From contig JASANH010001389.1 in the NCBI GenBank assembly GCA_030248295.1, positions 62,001 to 126,000 on the forward strand: a DNA stretch of 64,000 nt. The letters run 5' to 3'. Shown piece after piece: positions 23,610 through 35,300 of this stretch. A program made the translations under genes and the position numbers. The notes beneath the pieces are model-generated. The model did no database searches, was not told the origin of the DNA, and worked only from the letters and a program-made list of their open reading frames with translations. Numbering within the stretch: the stretch's first letter is position 1; every line of letters begins with the position of its first letter. This stretch comes from Mesodorylaimus sp. YZB2_4. Lineage: Eukaryota; Nematoda; Enoplea; Dorylaimida; Dorylaimidae.

Positions 23610-25048
23610 AATCCGTGATCATGTGATAGTGCCTTATGGGGACCCATACGGTCCTGGATGCATTTGCATTCGGTTTCGCTGCTTATCCCTGCGTCTCCTT
23701 GGAGTCGAAAATCAACCCGTGTCACATGTTTGGTCTCAACAGCCCTACTATGTTTCATTTGCCATGTCTTCGTACACGAGGTAGAGCAAAACCAAAATAC
23801 AAAAAAAACTTACGCAAACCAATCTTTCACTCGTGCGATAATAAGTGGGAGCAACGCAAGGCACATGTTTATGCTCACTACAATATAAGCTACCCTGTGC
23901 AACGGCCTTGCCCACACCCCAGGATTGTGGGCGATTGAAGCAGGTTCTGTGTCTAAACATAGGAAAACGAGAAACGCGTGACAGTCTATCTTGTCCTCCT
24001 TTGTCATTTTCGCCCAGTTAAATCCCATCATGTGAGTCAGACAGTTCGCCGCAGAAATAGACTACCATAAATGGATAAACCGGCGGCTACAAAGTGTGAG
24101 TAGCGTAGGATGTCAATGTTCATACAAGGACTGGTTTTCTAGATCAACGCATAAAAAACCTGAAAAGTTTTATAAGGGTGCGAAGATGTGGAATGGAGAG
24201 GAGGGCGTATGAATAGCCCAGAATAATGTAATCTTTAAAAACGGTGCGGCTAACCCAGTTTTGGTTTTGGTTTTACGAAGTTGCTGGCCGCCTTTTAAAG
24301 GCAATGATGCTAACAAGGCTGAAGTTATGTAAAACAGCACGGAGGCGAATGCTCCCTAGAGATTTTTGGTTGCCAGAAAGGCATGTGGAGGCGCATAGCA
24401 ATCAGTCCCCATCAATCTTGCGGTTTCGACAACGCCTGTTCGACACCAGCACTTATCGTTAGTCCAGACCCAAGGTTAAGACTGAAGGGAAAAGACGACT
24501 GTTTTTGCTGCACAGGTACTGTACATATATATCTGGGAGAGCACTGTGATTGGACCAATCTATTCAGACACAAATTGAGTGAACATCGTCCAACTATGGA
24601 AGCAGCAGTTGGCAAAAACTAGCTGTATTGCCATACCTAGAAATGACTGCATGCATCATGCTCTGCGCGTTGGATGGTCATGCTGCATTGACACTCACTG
24701 GATTGCGCTCTCTCCTAAGCCATCTGGGCTAGCAAGTTTCAGGAGAGTTTACTGATTACAGTTGGAAGCCACACCCGCAGACCCTCACGTCATAATGCAC
24801 GACAAGCTGCATGCCTGCTTCGGAAATAGGCCAGCGCTCCCACCTGCGAAACCAGAAGCGGTACGAAGTGCCTGGTACTGGTCTCGTAACCGTTCGTCGT
24901 TAGCTGGTCTTTGAGAGGGGCGAACTAGACTTGACGAGATAGGCTGCGGATGAAAAGTTGGGAAAGAGAAGAGAACATTAGTCCGACTTGTCGAACAGGA
25001 GCTACGTGATTTGAAGTTCTGGAATCTAAGGTAGCGGCGGGAAGAAGC
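23610..25048. other. Intergenic, no gene recognised
   Basis: A minus-strand open frame at 24785-25171 (KAFKLTDFDDDYTSHASSRR) has plausible coding composition. It lacks a recognisable domain and overlaps the possible first exon of the next gene, so it is not called. Confidence 0.3.
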
Positions 25049-26526
25049 ATGGCTCGTGTAATCATCATCAAAGTCGGTAAGCTTGAAAGCTTTTTCGTGT
25101 TTGATGGAGCTTGAGGGTGTGGTTTCTGATGGCTGACGCCTTCTGAGACCCACCGCCAGACTGGAAGGCAACCCTGGCCTAGATTACCTAGACCCATGAT
25201 CACCCTCTTTCCGACCTGCCCATTTGTCGAAATGGATAAACCTTTCAAAACCGAAAGAACCCCTGTACCTTAATGACGATAGACAACTTGAAACCTCCAA
25301 GACTGTCGGTTAAGAGAGTGTTCAATGTTGCCCATACGACAAGGCAATCTTGTTTTTTTACATTGGCAATGTCTTTCGTACGTGAACCTACTGTAGTCAC
25401 TCTTACTAAGCCACAGCACAGCACCGGACCACATACTACGCATGATAGCACGTAGGTGCAGCACTCCTCTATATTTCCTCCACTGACGAGCAGCACAGGG
25501 GAAGCTGCGAGCAGTAAAGAGACTCTATGAGAGCCAAAGTTTCGCTTACCGACTTGCGGAGTTTCAAAGTAAATATTTATCTAACTCTTCCGCTTACGTA
25601 ACCCCTGCAGCTAGAAATTTTTCTGAGGCCTTTTGTCTCCAAGCAATCTATTTCTTCATAGCACCCCAGGGTTTCTTGGAGGACGATGAAGTTTTGCGTC
25701 GGAGATACGGCTTGAAACCCAAGAAGACGGTAAGTTGAGCGAGAGTTTGGTCTAAGTGCATTGCCTCCATGACAATTTGTTTCAGGGGAGCATGGTCAGA
25801 GGCAGAAGCATATCTCCCAGTAGGCGCACCAGTATCGGATCCCCTTTCCATTCATACAAAGTGGAACCGTACAGCAATGAAGACGGTTTCGTAGGTAAAA
25901 TACTTCCTTTCAATGAAAAGTGTCAGGCCTGTACTTCAGGCAAAATGCGATGCCTTCGAATAACGTTAGGCTACTGTACGTGTGCTTGTAGAATTTCCAT
26001 CTTGGCAACATCGATCAGGCCCTGTGCTGTTGAATGGCCTGCGAGATGTCGTCGGAGCCAAAGGAGATTCTGCAACTTTGCGTTGCACCATTGAAGGCGA
26101 ACCGAAGCCGAGCATAACGTGGTGAGTTGGTTTGACTACGATCGCGTGCAATGGATTTGATATGCGGGCCGCTGGTCTCTGGCGTGGATATACAATATCC
26201 TTCCATCCGGCCGTCCGATTAGGAACGGAACAGCTCCATTTGTTCCGAAGTGGACTTTTTATGAATGTGCGTCATGGTTGTTGTAATTATCTAGGTACAA
26301 AGACAGTGATCAGCTGCATCCAGGCGTGCGATACTGGATGCACTACGACGGCAAGATAGCGGAACTGCGCATCAATAATCTCGGCCCGCAAGACGTCGGC
26401 TGGTACCGCTGTGTTGCTAAAAACGCATTTGGATCCAGGCAAACAAGTGCTGGGGTTCGACTCAGTGAACGACCACGATATATTCTTCCGGAGTCACGAT
26501 TCAAGATTCCCTACGAGCTAAGGTAA
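25049..26526 (+). CDS. Ig-like (I-set) domain protein, model incomplete
   Basis: Four well supported exons: 25662-25729, 25786-25894, 25992-26121 and 26295-26526. A tentative first exon at 25049-25076 (MARVIIIKV) has matching phase. The N-terminal part carries an SR-type stretch (RGRSISPSRRTSIGSP). An I-set Ig domain follows, with first Cys in TLRCTIEGEPKPSITW and second Cys in QDVGWYRCVAKNAFG, the canonical Trp and the Asp-x-Gly-x-Tyr-x-Cys corner. Such single I-set domains are common in cytoskeletal muscle proteins and in cell-adhesion proteins. No signal peptide is seen, favouring an intracellular protein. The frame closes in AGGTAA at 26521, which could equally be a splice donor, so further 3' exons may exist. 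Confidence 0.6.
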
Positions 26527-27534
26527 TCCGTGCCCGTGAGAAAGTCTTACGAGAGGTACAGTACTAGAAGTACCTAACTTGCCCTACTTCGCATCTGCGT
26601 GCGGTCGCAGCACTCGGGCTTTCGAGTCCCCCCAAACTAAAACTGTCTGCTCGCTCCAATCGTAAGTGTGACAATTTCTGCTTCCAGGTCACAAATGAAC
26701 GAGTCAAACAGCACTCACTCGGCCAATTACTACGTGGGTAATGTACCCTGGCCATCCTTGACGTTGGCCAAACGAAGACGACGCATCTGGAGGAAACTGT
26801 TTTATGGTGACTTGCTGACTTATCACTAAGCACTTTTGAGAGTTGATATTGGCCAGGGATAACCTTGGGTATAGATGTACAGCATCTGGATGAAATGTTA
26901 GGTCAGCTGCTTCTGGTAGGCTGAGTCCGTATTTATACACTAGGCGTAATTTGCAACTGTAATGCTATAAATATCTATCGCCTTATTTGTCACCAGCCTC
27001 TCACGTCAGTAAGCGGAAAACATTCGTGCAAGACATTTTTAAAATCACGTCGGGAGGGAGTATCTCGCGATGCAATGTCTTCTGTACATATACTGGCCCT
27101 GGCTCTCCGCCACTTTGCGCAGTCTCTAAGAAGGCAACGAAGAAACTAGTCTAACGTAAGCGGAGGTCCGTAATGTTGAAGAGAGAAAGGCGATAGTCAC
27201 TTTCTTGTCGCAGTAAAAGATTTGCACAGAAAAAGTTCTCAAATGCGCTTTTATACGCATGGGCGGGTCGCGTAGTCTGGACAAGCGAGTAGATACGGTA
27301 CCAACCTAAATAGGCAAACACATGTTGGGAGGTATGGACGCGTGATCAAAGTACTCCCACGCCTGGCCCCAAATACGACATGCACATGCAACTGGTCTTT
27401 GCGCAGCGCTGCGGAGAAAAATGAGCAGTAGCGGAAATCAGTTGTTCATTATCGCGGGGGAATGTTTGACGCGCCGGGTGCTGGAAATCGACTCAAATTG
27501 CGATTTAAATTATTAACAGTTATTTGTTGTACAT
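26527..27534. other. No gene recognised
   Basis: No clear exon on either strand. Undetected 3' exons of the Ig-domain gene may be here. Confidence 0.3.
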
Positions 27535-28682
27535 ATGCGAAGAACTAATATGAAATCGACGAATGTGTACAGAACCATACTATTTTGGACTTTTATCATA
27601 ATGCAAAGTAAGATATGGTCTGCGGGAGTCAATAGGACGAGGTGTTTACTTGATCACGTGATATCTTTTTCAGACTCCCCATGTAGCAATGGTTGGAAGA
27701 ATCGGCGACGACAAGGGCCTTTGGTGCTCGCCACGTCGCCTCCAACTACAACCCCAGCACCCATACCAATTTCGTCGGATGTTGTTATAGCGCGTAATGC
27801 TTTTGTTCGCTAAGCACCCTCTAGCAGCCTATAATCAAGTGCTGGCTCGTTTTTTTCAGAAAGATTGGGCGGAACTGCGAAGCAGAAGAATTACAATAAC
27901 CAGAGTAAGAACGTGTTTATCTATTGACAATTGACATTGGGCAGTAATCCCGTTTTAGTGTACATTGGACAAAGTGGCGGTCCAGTGTCGACTGGAGACG
28001 ACCTGGAATGCAAATTTGAAGGGTACTGTTGCTGGGATAACGTAGCCTCGCCCAATGATCAATTTAACTGGACAGAGGGGTCCGGAATTCCAGATTTGGC
28101 AAAATTTCGAGACTCCTTCGGAACATCGAATTTGCCTCGTAAGCCTGGAAATACTTTCTGTTTGCGGCATAGGACATGTCTTCTGGTTTCAGTTGGCAAA
28201 TTTTTGATATCCGCCCAACCTCACTCCAGTGCAACCGATGAAGCAATGTTCATTTCGTGCACAGTGACTTGTACTACGAGACCGATTAAGGTAAAGTTTA
28301 GGTAAGCATGGGAACATTCTTTTCCCACCCACTCCCCGCTCGTACGATACGGCAATCGACCTGTTTTTAAGACATTGGACGACGCAAGGTGTTGAGTTGC
28401 AAGTGTGCAGCAGCGAAACAGTGTTCAATGATCACAACGAGGTGCAGTTGATCAATTGCAAAGATGTCAGGAGAAATCCGTCAGGGTCAACAACTGTGTC
28501 TATACCACCAGGAGAGATGATTGACGTAAGTGTGGCAGTAGTTGATGGACTGGGCGGGGTCGCTCCACTCGAAGATACCCTTACAGATCGTCTTCGTGGC
28601 CAGCAATTTCCGCGACATATACGGCGGTGTGGCTATAATTGACAGCATTATGGTGGAGATTACACCATGTTCTAAACGGTAA
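27535..28682 (+). CDS. Secreted protein with a single MAM-like domain (paralogue D)
   Basis: Seven exons: 27535-27607, 27674-27793, 27860-27904, 27959-28138, 28193-28301, 28372-28525 and 28587-28682, sum 777 nt (258 aa). The N-terminus (YRTILFWTFIIMQS) is a signal peptide or anchor. The domain has CKFEGYCCWDN, NDQFNWTEGSG, FRDSFGTS, FISCTVTC, a WTTQGVELQVC segment and the closing GVAIIDSIMVEITPC. It ends at KR-stop just after the first MAM-like domain, so the second domain of paralogues A-C is absent. An AATAAA at 28893-28898 fits as poly(A) signal. It has extra upstream exons and is the most divergent member. Confidence 0.75.
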
Positions 28683-28892
28683 GACGGTTGTTGACTGAAC
28701 CCATCAGCTATGTGAGCTTATAATCTCTTTATATGCTCGTTAGGGGAACCTGGTGCAACTTTCTTGTTTTAGGTAAACACATGGACCGCGGAAGGCATAT
28801 CCGGCACTTAATGATTGATGTATCCGCTCTGTTGATTTGTTAAGCCTGGCACATACAGTATGTGTGGCAAAGAGGACCTGCTGGTTTTCAGC

Positions 28893-28898
28893 AATAAA
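28893..28898 (+). terminator. Poly(A) signal AATAAA after paralogue D
   Basis: Canonical AATAAA 211 nt downstream of the stop codon of the single-MAM gene. Confidence 0.4.
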
Positions 28899-29403
28899 CA
28901 ACCCACGCTTGTGTCAATTATTTCATAGGCCTGTTTGATTCTGCTTGACACTAGTTTAGGAAACGGAACGGTCTCCACATCATGGCTGCCTGATAAAAAA
29001 ATAAGCAGCGCGTGCTGATCGTGTGTCGAGAGTCCGAGTATTTACCCTCGCAGAAGCGCTAGGCAAGTTACAACGAGCATCAAAAACCTATTACTACTGT
29101 TGGTCGTCTCACTTTTCGCAGTTACAAACGTGCCACAAACACAGTACATTACTTAGTCCATCAAATGTTTTCCTCGATGTTACAGATTTTTAGTGAACGA
29201 GCACCAGACTGGACACTAGTTATTGTGTAGACGGGATGCTCATGGGGATCACAACGTGCAAGTCGAAGAAGTATCCTATCTGCGTTCTCAAATCTCTTAT
29301 GCAGCGTCGGGCACCGTCGTTGAATGTGACATGCATCACTTATTATTTTACTTATTCCAATGAAGTACGACACAGTCGCAACTTGCTATCGATTTGATCA
29401 CGG
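28899..29403. other. Intergenic, no gene recognised
   Basis: Convergent spacer between paralogue D and the small precursor gene. Nothing else supported. Confidence 0.4.
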
Positions 29404-29849
29404 TCAGACTCTCTCAGTAACCCATCGCCCACCTACGTTGTAGTATCTGTTGTGGCGCACGTACATGTTCCCGCGAGAGATGGTCTTCCCTTTACCAAAG
29501 CGATAGTAATCGCCGCTCGGTTTGACTACTTTGATGCCAGGGCTTCGTTTTACCACTTGGGAGGCCGCCTCTGCGAGATCTGAAGATGTCAGAAGTCAGA
29601 AGGTCGTATCTGGCGACCGCTCATCTCACCATCATCGCTATCTCCCGGATTCTCCATTTGGAAGGCCAGTTTCTGATGCTCCATCATGGCATCGGGCAAG
29701 TCGGAATCGGGTGCTGAAGACGCAGAGTCGAATTCAAACTGTCTCAAGAGGGTACCTGGCTTACTCGTCTCCTCCACATTGCTCTTCGTGGTCAAAACGT
29801 GTGCAATCATGGCAAAAAATACGACTGTCGCCAGAATATGTTTTCTCAT
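29404..29849 (-). CDS. Small secreted precursor: acidic pro-part, KR site, basic Tyr/Arg/Gly peptide
   Basis: Two exons, 29630-29849 and 29404-29579, 396 nt (131 aa). The signal peptide is MRKHILATVVFFAMIAHVLT. The pro-part is rich in Asp and Glu (MENPGDSDDDLAEAA) and ends in VVKR. The remaining 46 residues begin SPGIKVVKPSGDYYRFGKGK, have no Cys, and are strongly basic with Arg, Lys, Tyr and Gly. Acidic pro-part, dibasic site and cationic peptide is the usual plan of antimicrobial-peptide or neuropeptide precursors. The YYRFGKGK segment could also give an RF-amide after cleavage. A longer in-frame start exists upstream (29921), but the signal peptide favours 29849. No family is recognised. 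Confidence 0.6.
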
Positions 29850-30690
29850 TTTTATGATAACAATTTCGCTCGTTTTTTCAGTCGTCCGTCTTCTCGAGCT
29901 CTCCAAGATTTCTCTGACCACCGGCCACTCTCGCTCTTTAAGTTCTCGATTAAAAGTTTTTGCCCAATTCAGGATGGCGAGTTATTCACGACGGTCCCTG
30001 TGAATTGCTGCCATTATGCCCGATCGACCAAGCGGTGAGAAAGAAACTCGGTTTTTGTGTCCTTTTATTCTGATCAGATGGAGGCTCATGAATGGCCATG
30101 CCTGGCACTCCCATCAAAATCGATGGGAGCAAAGATGGTTTCATAGCGTGGAAACTTGCTCGAGGGTGCTGCAATGGCGGCTAGGCAAGATAGAGTGGAT
30201 GTGGGCGAAGTGTAATATGCATTGTAAGTCTACACGGCCCTTGTGGTGTGGCGGCAATAAACTCGGAACGAGGTGTCCGTGGACTGCGTGGGATCGTTCC
30301 TGCGGCTTGGGCATCCTCTGGCCAGCCCTAGTATGCCCTAGAGAGCCAATGATTTCAGAAGCAGGATGCCCGCAGCCCTGTTCGCCCTCCCACGATCAGA
30401 GAGATGTTGTTCTGAATATCATAAAACCTTAATTGTCCTTCTCTCTGATTGGCGGAAACATCGTCAAGGTGTCAATATCCACTGATTTCAATCCTCCTCT
30501 CAGGAAACTCACAATCTGATCTCACCACACTGCTCTCATTGACACCACCCACATTTTTTACGTGTTGCTCAAACATGGCCATTACTCACACCATGTTTCA
30601 CAGGGTTGACACAAGTGGCGGTTCTGCGCCGTCTGGCACTTCTGTAAAACAATACCAGGCAACAACAGAACGAACAAAGCAGACATCTTG
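29850..30690. other. Intergenic, no gene recognised
   Basis: Divergent spacer between the minus-strand precursor gene and the plus-strand Cys-rich gene. Short frames only. Confidence 0.4.
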
Positions 30691-30694
30691 AGAG

Positions 30695-30703
30695 ATATAT
30701 AAT
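30695..30703 (+). promoter_or_regulatory. TATA box of the secreted Cys-rich gene at 30.76 kb
   Basis: TATATAATA lies 52 nt before the start codon, which would place transcription start close to 30725-30730 with a very short 5'UTR. Confidence 0.5.
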
Positions 30704-30754
30704 AAGCAATGCAGAGTGTCTCAACTCACATTGTGTCACAAAGACTCGTCGGAA

Positions 30755-31460
30755 ATGGATCTCCGCAAGCGGATTGTATTTGCGTTGCTCGTGTGGATGT
30801 GCATTTCGGACTCTCCCGCCACTGCTTTGCCGACAGTGCAAGTAGTTTCGGTGCCGAACAAGACACTGACAGGTAAAAACGCCCCTGGTTTTCGGACTTC
30901 CGTTGCGGCAATGAGTCTCCACTGATTCTATGCCCACCCCGAGTCAAGGGGTCCAATTTGACCAATATCTATGTGCAGCATCTGATACGTAAGCTGTCCC
31001 CACGATTTCAGTTTGGATAACACCCCGGTCATATCCTGTTGTAGGTGCCCTGACGGGTCCAGAACCCATAAATAATTGCCCACCGCTAGCATTGACTTCG
31101 AACGGGTTGGTCGATTCATCGAGTGCTGCCGCATCAGGCAGTTCGGAAGTGGCACTCGGGGCAAACCGTTTCTATTTGGGTGGTCCGTGCGCCTCGGACG
31201 ACGAGTGCAGGCAATTCGAGGCGTATTGTCTCCCATTCCCAGAGGTCTCGAAATCGTCCATCTCAAGCGTATACTTCTCGAGATACCTGGCCAGTGCTGG
31301 TCTGCCACCTCCAACAGCCTACGTATGTCGATGCGTGCCACCCAGGTCGGCTCGCTTCTCGATATCTGAACGCCGCTGGGTATGTCGGTCGCCCGAAGAG
31401 ATCACTAATGCCGTCAGGAGCTTCTCCCAGGACAGTGGTCAAGCTGGATTATATTTCTAA
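30755..31460 (+). CDS. Secreted Cys-rich protein, EB/WAP-like Cys pattern
   Basis: Two exons, 30755-30872 and 31045-31460, 534 nt (177 aa). The signal peptide is MDLRKRIVFALLVWMCISDS. The mature protein has few cysteines until the block GGPCASDDECRQFEAYCLPF, then AYVCRCVPP and RRWVC. This C-x5-C-x6-C...CxC...C spacing recalls EB-module or EGF-like folds of invertebrate secreted proteins. No close family is recognised. The gene lies head to head with the minus-strand precursor at 29.4-29.8 kb. Confidence 0.65.
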
Positions 31461-32301
31461 GAGCAGCTAATAGACTTTACTTGTGGTGACATGAGTGCCG
31501 CCCATGACTCCTTGGATTATATGTGTCAGTGATGCTTACAGTATATCACAAATGATGCTCACTGTGTGGTTTCACCACTGCCGCATGCAACCAAATCAAA
31601 TTATGAACACATTCGTGACACCTGGCGCATCGCTTGCCATACTTAGAATGCTCATGAGTAATAGTCAAGCACTTGGCTGCTATGAGCGCCAGCAGCAGCT
31701 TGATCAATTTGGAATTAGATGTTGCTGATTGGAGGAACAATAAGGCAGGATGGTCTACTGTTTTCTGAACTCTGACTTGAGAGCCGTCTAAAAAATGAAA
31801 GATCTCACGATGATTTATTTTAGAATCATTGTAATAGGTGCAGGTTTTTCACGAGGCCTTCGCCGAGAGATCTAATCCAGCGTAAACGACTGAAAAGCAA
31901 TGTCTCGGGCTCAGCTTTTTGCAACTGTTGAGAAAGGACATGGACTGCAGAAGGAACCTAAATACAGATTTGAATATCACCATAAAGGCGCTTTATGATA
32001 TAAGCTGCTTGTTGCTGTGACAATGTGCGCAAGAGGGCTACGGTAGCTAAGGGCGGCAGAATGATGGAAAGGGAGAAAAAAAACTTCTCTTGGCTTGCTG
32101 GACAGGATCACTGCCGCAGCCCTGTTACGGGATGGATCTTCTGTAAAGGTCCACAGAAATCGAATATAATTTCAACACTGATTTACCATCTCGTTATCGC
32201 GAGCTGCAAGAATGGCCGTGCGGCAAGTTGAGGCAAGCAAGAGCTTTCTGTCTTTTATTGTCCAAGAACGGCTTTTGGAGTGATATGCACCCTTTTTTTA
32301 G
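31461..32301. other. Intergenic plus undetected first exon of TRIM37
   Basis: The TRIM37 model needs a short initiating exon upstream of 32302. I could not pick it by eye here. Nothing else is supported. Confidence 0.35.
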
Positions 32302-35300
32302 AGTTTGAAAGAAGTTTTCAAATGTTTCATTTGTATGGAAAAGTTGCAAGATGCACGGTTATGTCCGCACTGTTCAAAACTTTGCTGTTATCCTTGTATT
32401 CGGGTGAGTTGTCGTTTGGCCTACAGTATTGGTTGGTTTTTCTTATACGGAGGCATTTTAGAAATGGCTGACGGAGCAACGTTCTCAATGCCCGCACTGC
32501 CGGAATCGATTGCACATGTCCGACTTGGTGAATTGCCGTTGGGCAGAAGAAGTGACGGAAAGTATCGATCGGCTGCAGAAAGATTCAGGAGCGCCCGCGT
32601 CCAGTGCACCCGGGGAGAGTGCTACTAGTAATCGTGATAGGTACCCACAATATGACTAGCTTCGTTTTATTCGCCAATAATTGATGAACTATATAATTTT
32701 AGGTGCACATTACACCACGAAAAACTGAGTGTTTATTGTTGGACGTGCAAAGATTGTATTTGTCATCATTGCGCGCTGTGGGGTGGCCAAGTAAGTATCT
32801 GAGAGGCAGAGCAGTCTCTATGGTCATTTCCCCATGGTCTTTCCTCAGCACGCTGGACACGCGTTGAAACCACTTCAAGATGAATACAAGGCACGAGTGG
32901 GCCAAGTGAAAGCGGAAGTGAAGAAATTGCGCCGACGTTTATGTCATTTGATCAATGTGCTGCAAGAATTGGTAAGTTTTGATTCAATTTTCGGCCTTCA
33001 CTTAACACTCGCATTTTTCAGGAGACGAATGTAGAAGCTGTACGTCGTGCTAAGGAAGAGCGTGTACGTGAAATACGTTGCGCCGTCGAACTGATGATTG
33101 CCCGTTTGGATTCGTCAATGAAGAACAAGCTGATCACCTTGACAAGTAGGGTAGTTTTGATTTGATATTAAATTTGAATTTTGGTGCGTTTAACTTCTCA
33201 TACCAATTATCGATCGGTTTAGATCAAAAGCAAGCACTCAGCTCAGAAGTAGAGATGGTCGAAAATTTGGTTCATCAAGTGGAAGACGATTTAGCTAATT
33301 GCACACAGTCGGAAATGGTCAAACATAGCGCCGACTTACTTCGAACGCTAAGCGAAGTTCAGCGTCCTGGCTTATCTTCGCCATTACCCGTATCCCCCGA
33401 TTTTGTCAGGTAAGATTCAATTTTGATGCAGTAGAAATGGAAAAATGGGGCTTCAGTTGGGGGGGGGGGGGAGGGATTTGAACCCAGACGTCCAGTATGA
33501 TAAAATCTGAGGTTTTTTCTCGCCACGCCTGGGTGGCTTCCAAATCAGATTTTATTTCCAGCGAAATCATTCCGCCCTACGATTGTCACATGTTCATTTT
33601 GCAAAACTTCACCTATCTACGATCCAAAGCCGAACCAGTCTACAGCACGCCACTGCTCGTACACGGAATGAGTTGGCGACTGAAAGTGTACCCAGTAAGC
33701 GTTGTATATATTTTCTCTGCGAGGGTCAAGTATGTTTTATTCTAGGACGGCAATGGTGTAGTTCGCGGTTCGTACTTGTCGGTTTTCTTGGAACTGACAA
33801 ACGGACCAGCTGAAGCTGCGAAGTATGCTTTGGTTGGGTGGAGAAGATTCAGCGTACCTGATGCTTTGATTTCAGGTATGAATATCGAATCGATATGTTA
33901 CATCGAGATGGTGATCCATCGCGTAATATTGTACGTGAATTTGCCAGCGATTTCGAAGTTGGCGAATGCTGGGGCTATAATCGGTTCTTCAAACTAGAAT
34001 TCTTAGCTAGCGAAGGATTTTTGGATGAAGAAACTGATTCGCTCATTTTGCAATTCCAAGTCCGTGCGCCTACCTATTATCAGAAATGCAAGGACTATTT
34101 ATGGTATGTCATGGCGAGATTCTAATAGGGAAAAACAGGGTACGAGGGGTATCGTGTGTCCTTGAAAATCATCGTACGAGGTCATGTTTCAAGTCTTTTC
34201 AAGAGGTAGAGTTGGCTTATTTTCTAAAAACGCATGGAACGCTCCGCACTTCCTAGCGTTTTTAAAAAAATCATGCGTGTATGATGTCTGACAAAAAATA
34301 GTGCACTATGACTTCACCTAATCACAGTCGGACTAGACCACGTCCTACCAGGACACTTGGAGAGGCGAACTGAAGAAACGAAGTGGGATTTTCGCGGGGG
34401 AGATTTTTGAGTACAGGATTAGGTTCCATGAGTTTTTGGACGTCGGAGTTTTTTAGGCACATCAACGTGTTGGAAGCCGCTCGAGTTCGGCAACAGCAGG
34501 AAATCGAGCAGTTAACTCAAGTAAGGTGGTTTAAGGTGCTGTTATATGCATTCATTTGATCTGAATATTTTTAGCATGTGCTAGCTAATTCTCTGAGAAA
34601 TGCGACGTCCGATGATGGTACGAGGGTTTGGTATGTAAAGCACAGACATTTACTGATATAATGTGTGTTTTTAGATGGGCCGGAGGAAGAAAAAGAGCAA
34701 ACAGAGCGCGAGGATTCAACTTTTGCGGAACAGAGTAGCGTTCATATTGATTTGATACCGGACAATATCGAATCAGAAGAGAACGAGTTGTGGGCACCCC
34801 ACGAATTGACGTGCCATGAGTCTGGTGGCAAGGTAAGGGCAGGCGAGAGGTGTGGAATGAAACCGACACGACCTTCGTCTCCAGGCATCCTTGCACCAAC
34901 GTGACGACTGTGCCCCGTCGAGGTACTGCAGTTATCAGTTGCCTGGCGAAGTTCCGACGGGGACCGAAGGGGCAGCATCTGCTTCATCGGCAACCTCGGG
35001 TGGAGATATTGGCGAGACGGCTCAAAGAGATGTGGACGATGAAAATGCGTAAGATTATATTTTGTTGAGCGAGTCAGTTTATTGTGCATTGGTTGCTTTT
35101 TTAGACCGAACAGTAATGAGACGGAAGATTTGGCGGCACTTTTCTTGAATGATTCTTTGATGGGAATGAACTTGGATTTTACTGTTCCCGATCGTGAACC
35201 ACCACCACCTGTTGGACTAACGCGAGGTAGGTGTATTGAGGCTGTGAAGGAAAATGTAGCTCGAGGTCGTCTTTCTTAAATCTATGTAGGACGCTGGCAG

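Noticed and set aside
24785..25171. Minus-strand open frame of 128 codons with plausible composition
   Set aside because: No domain, no splice partners, and it overlaps the possible first exon of the Ig gene.
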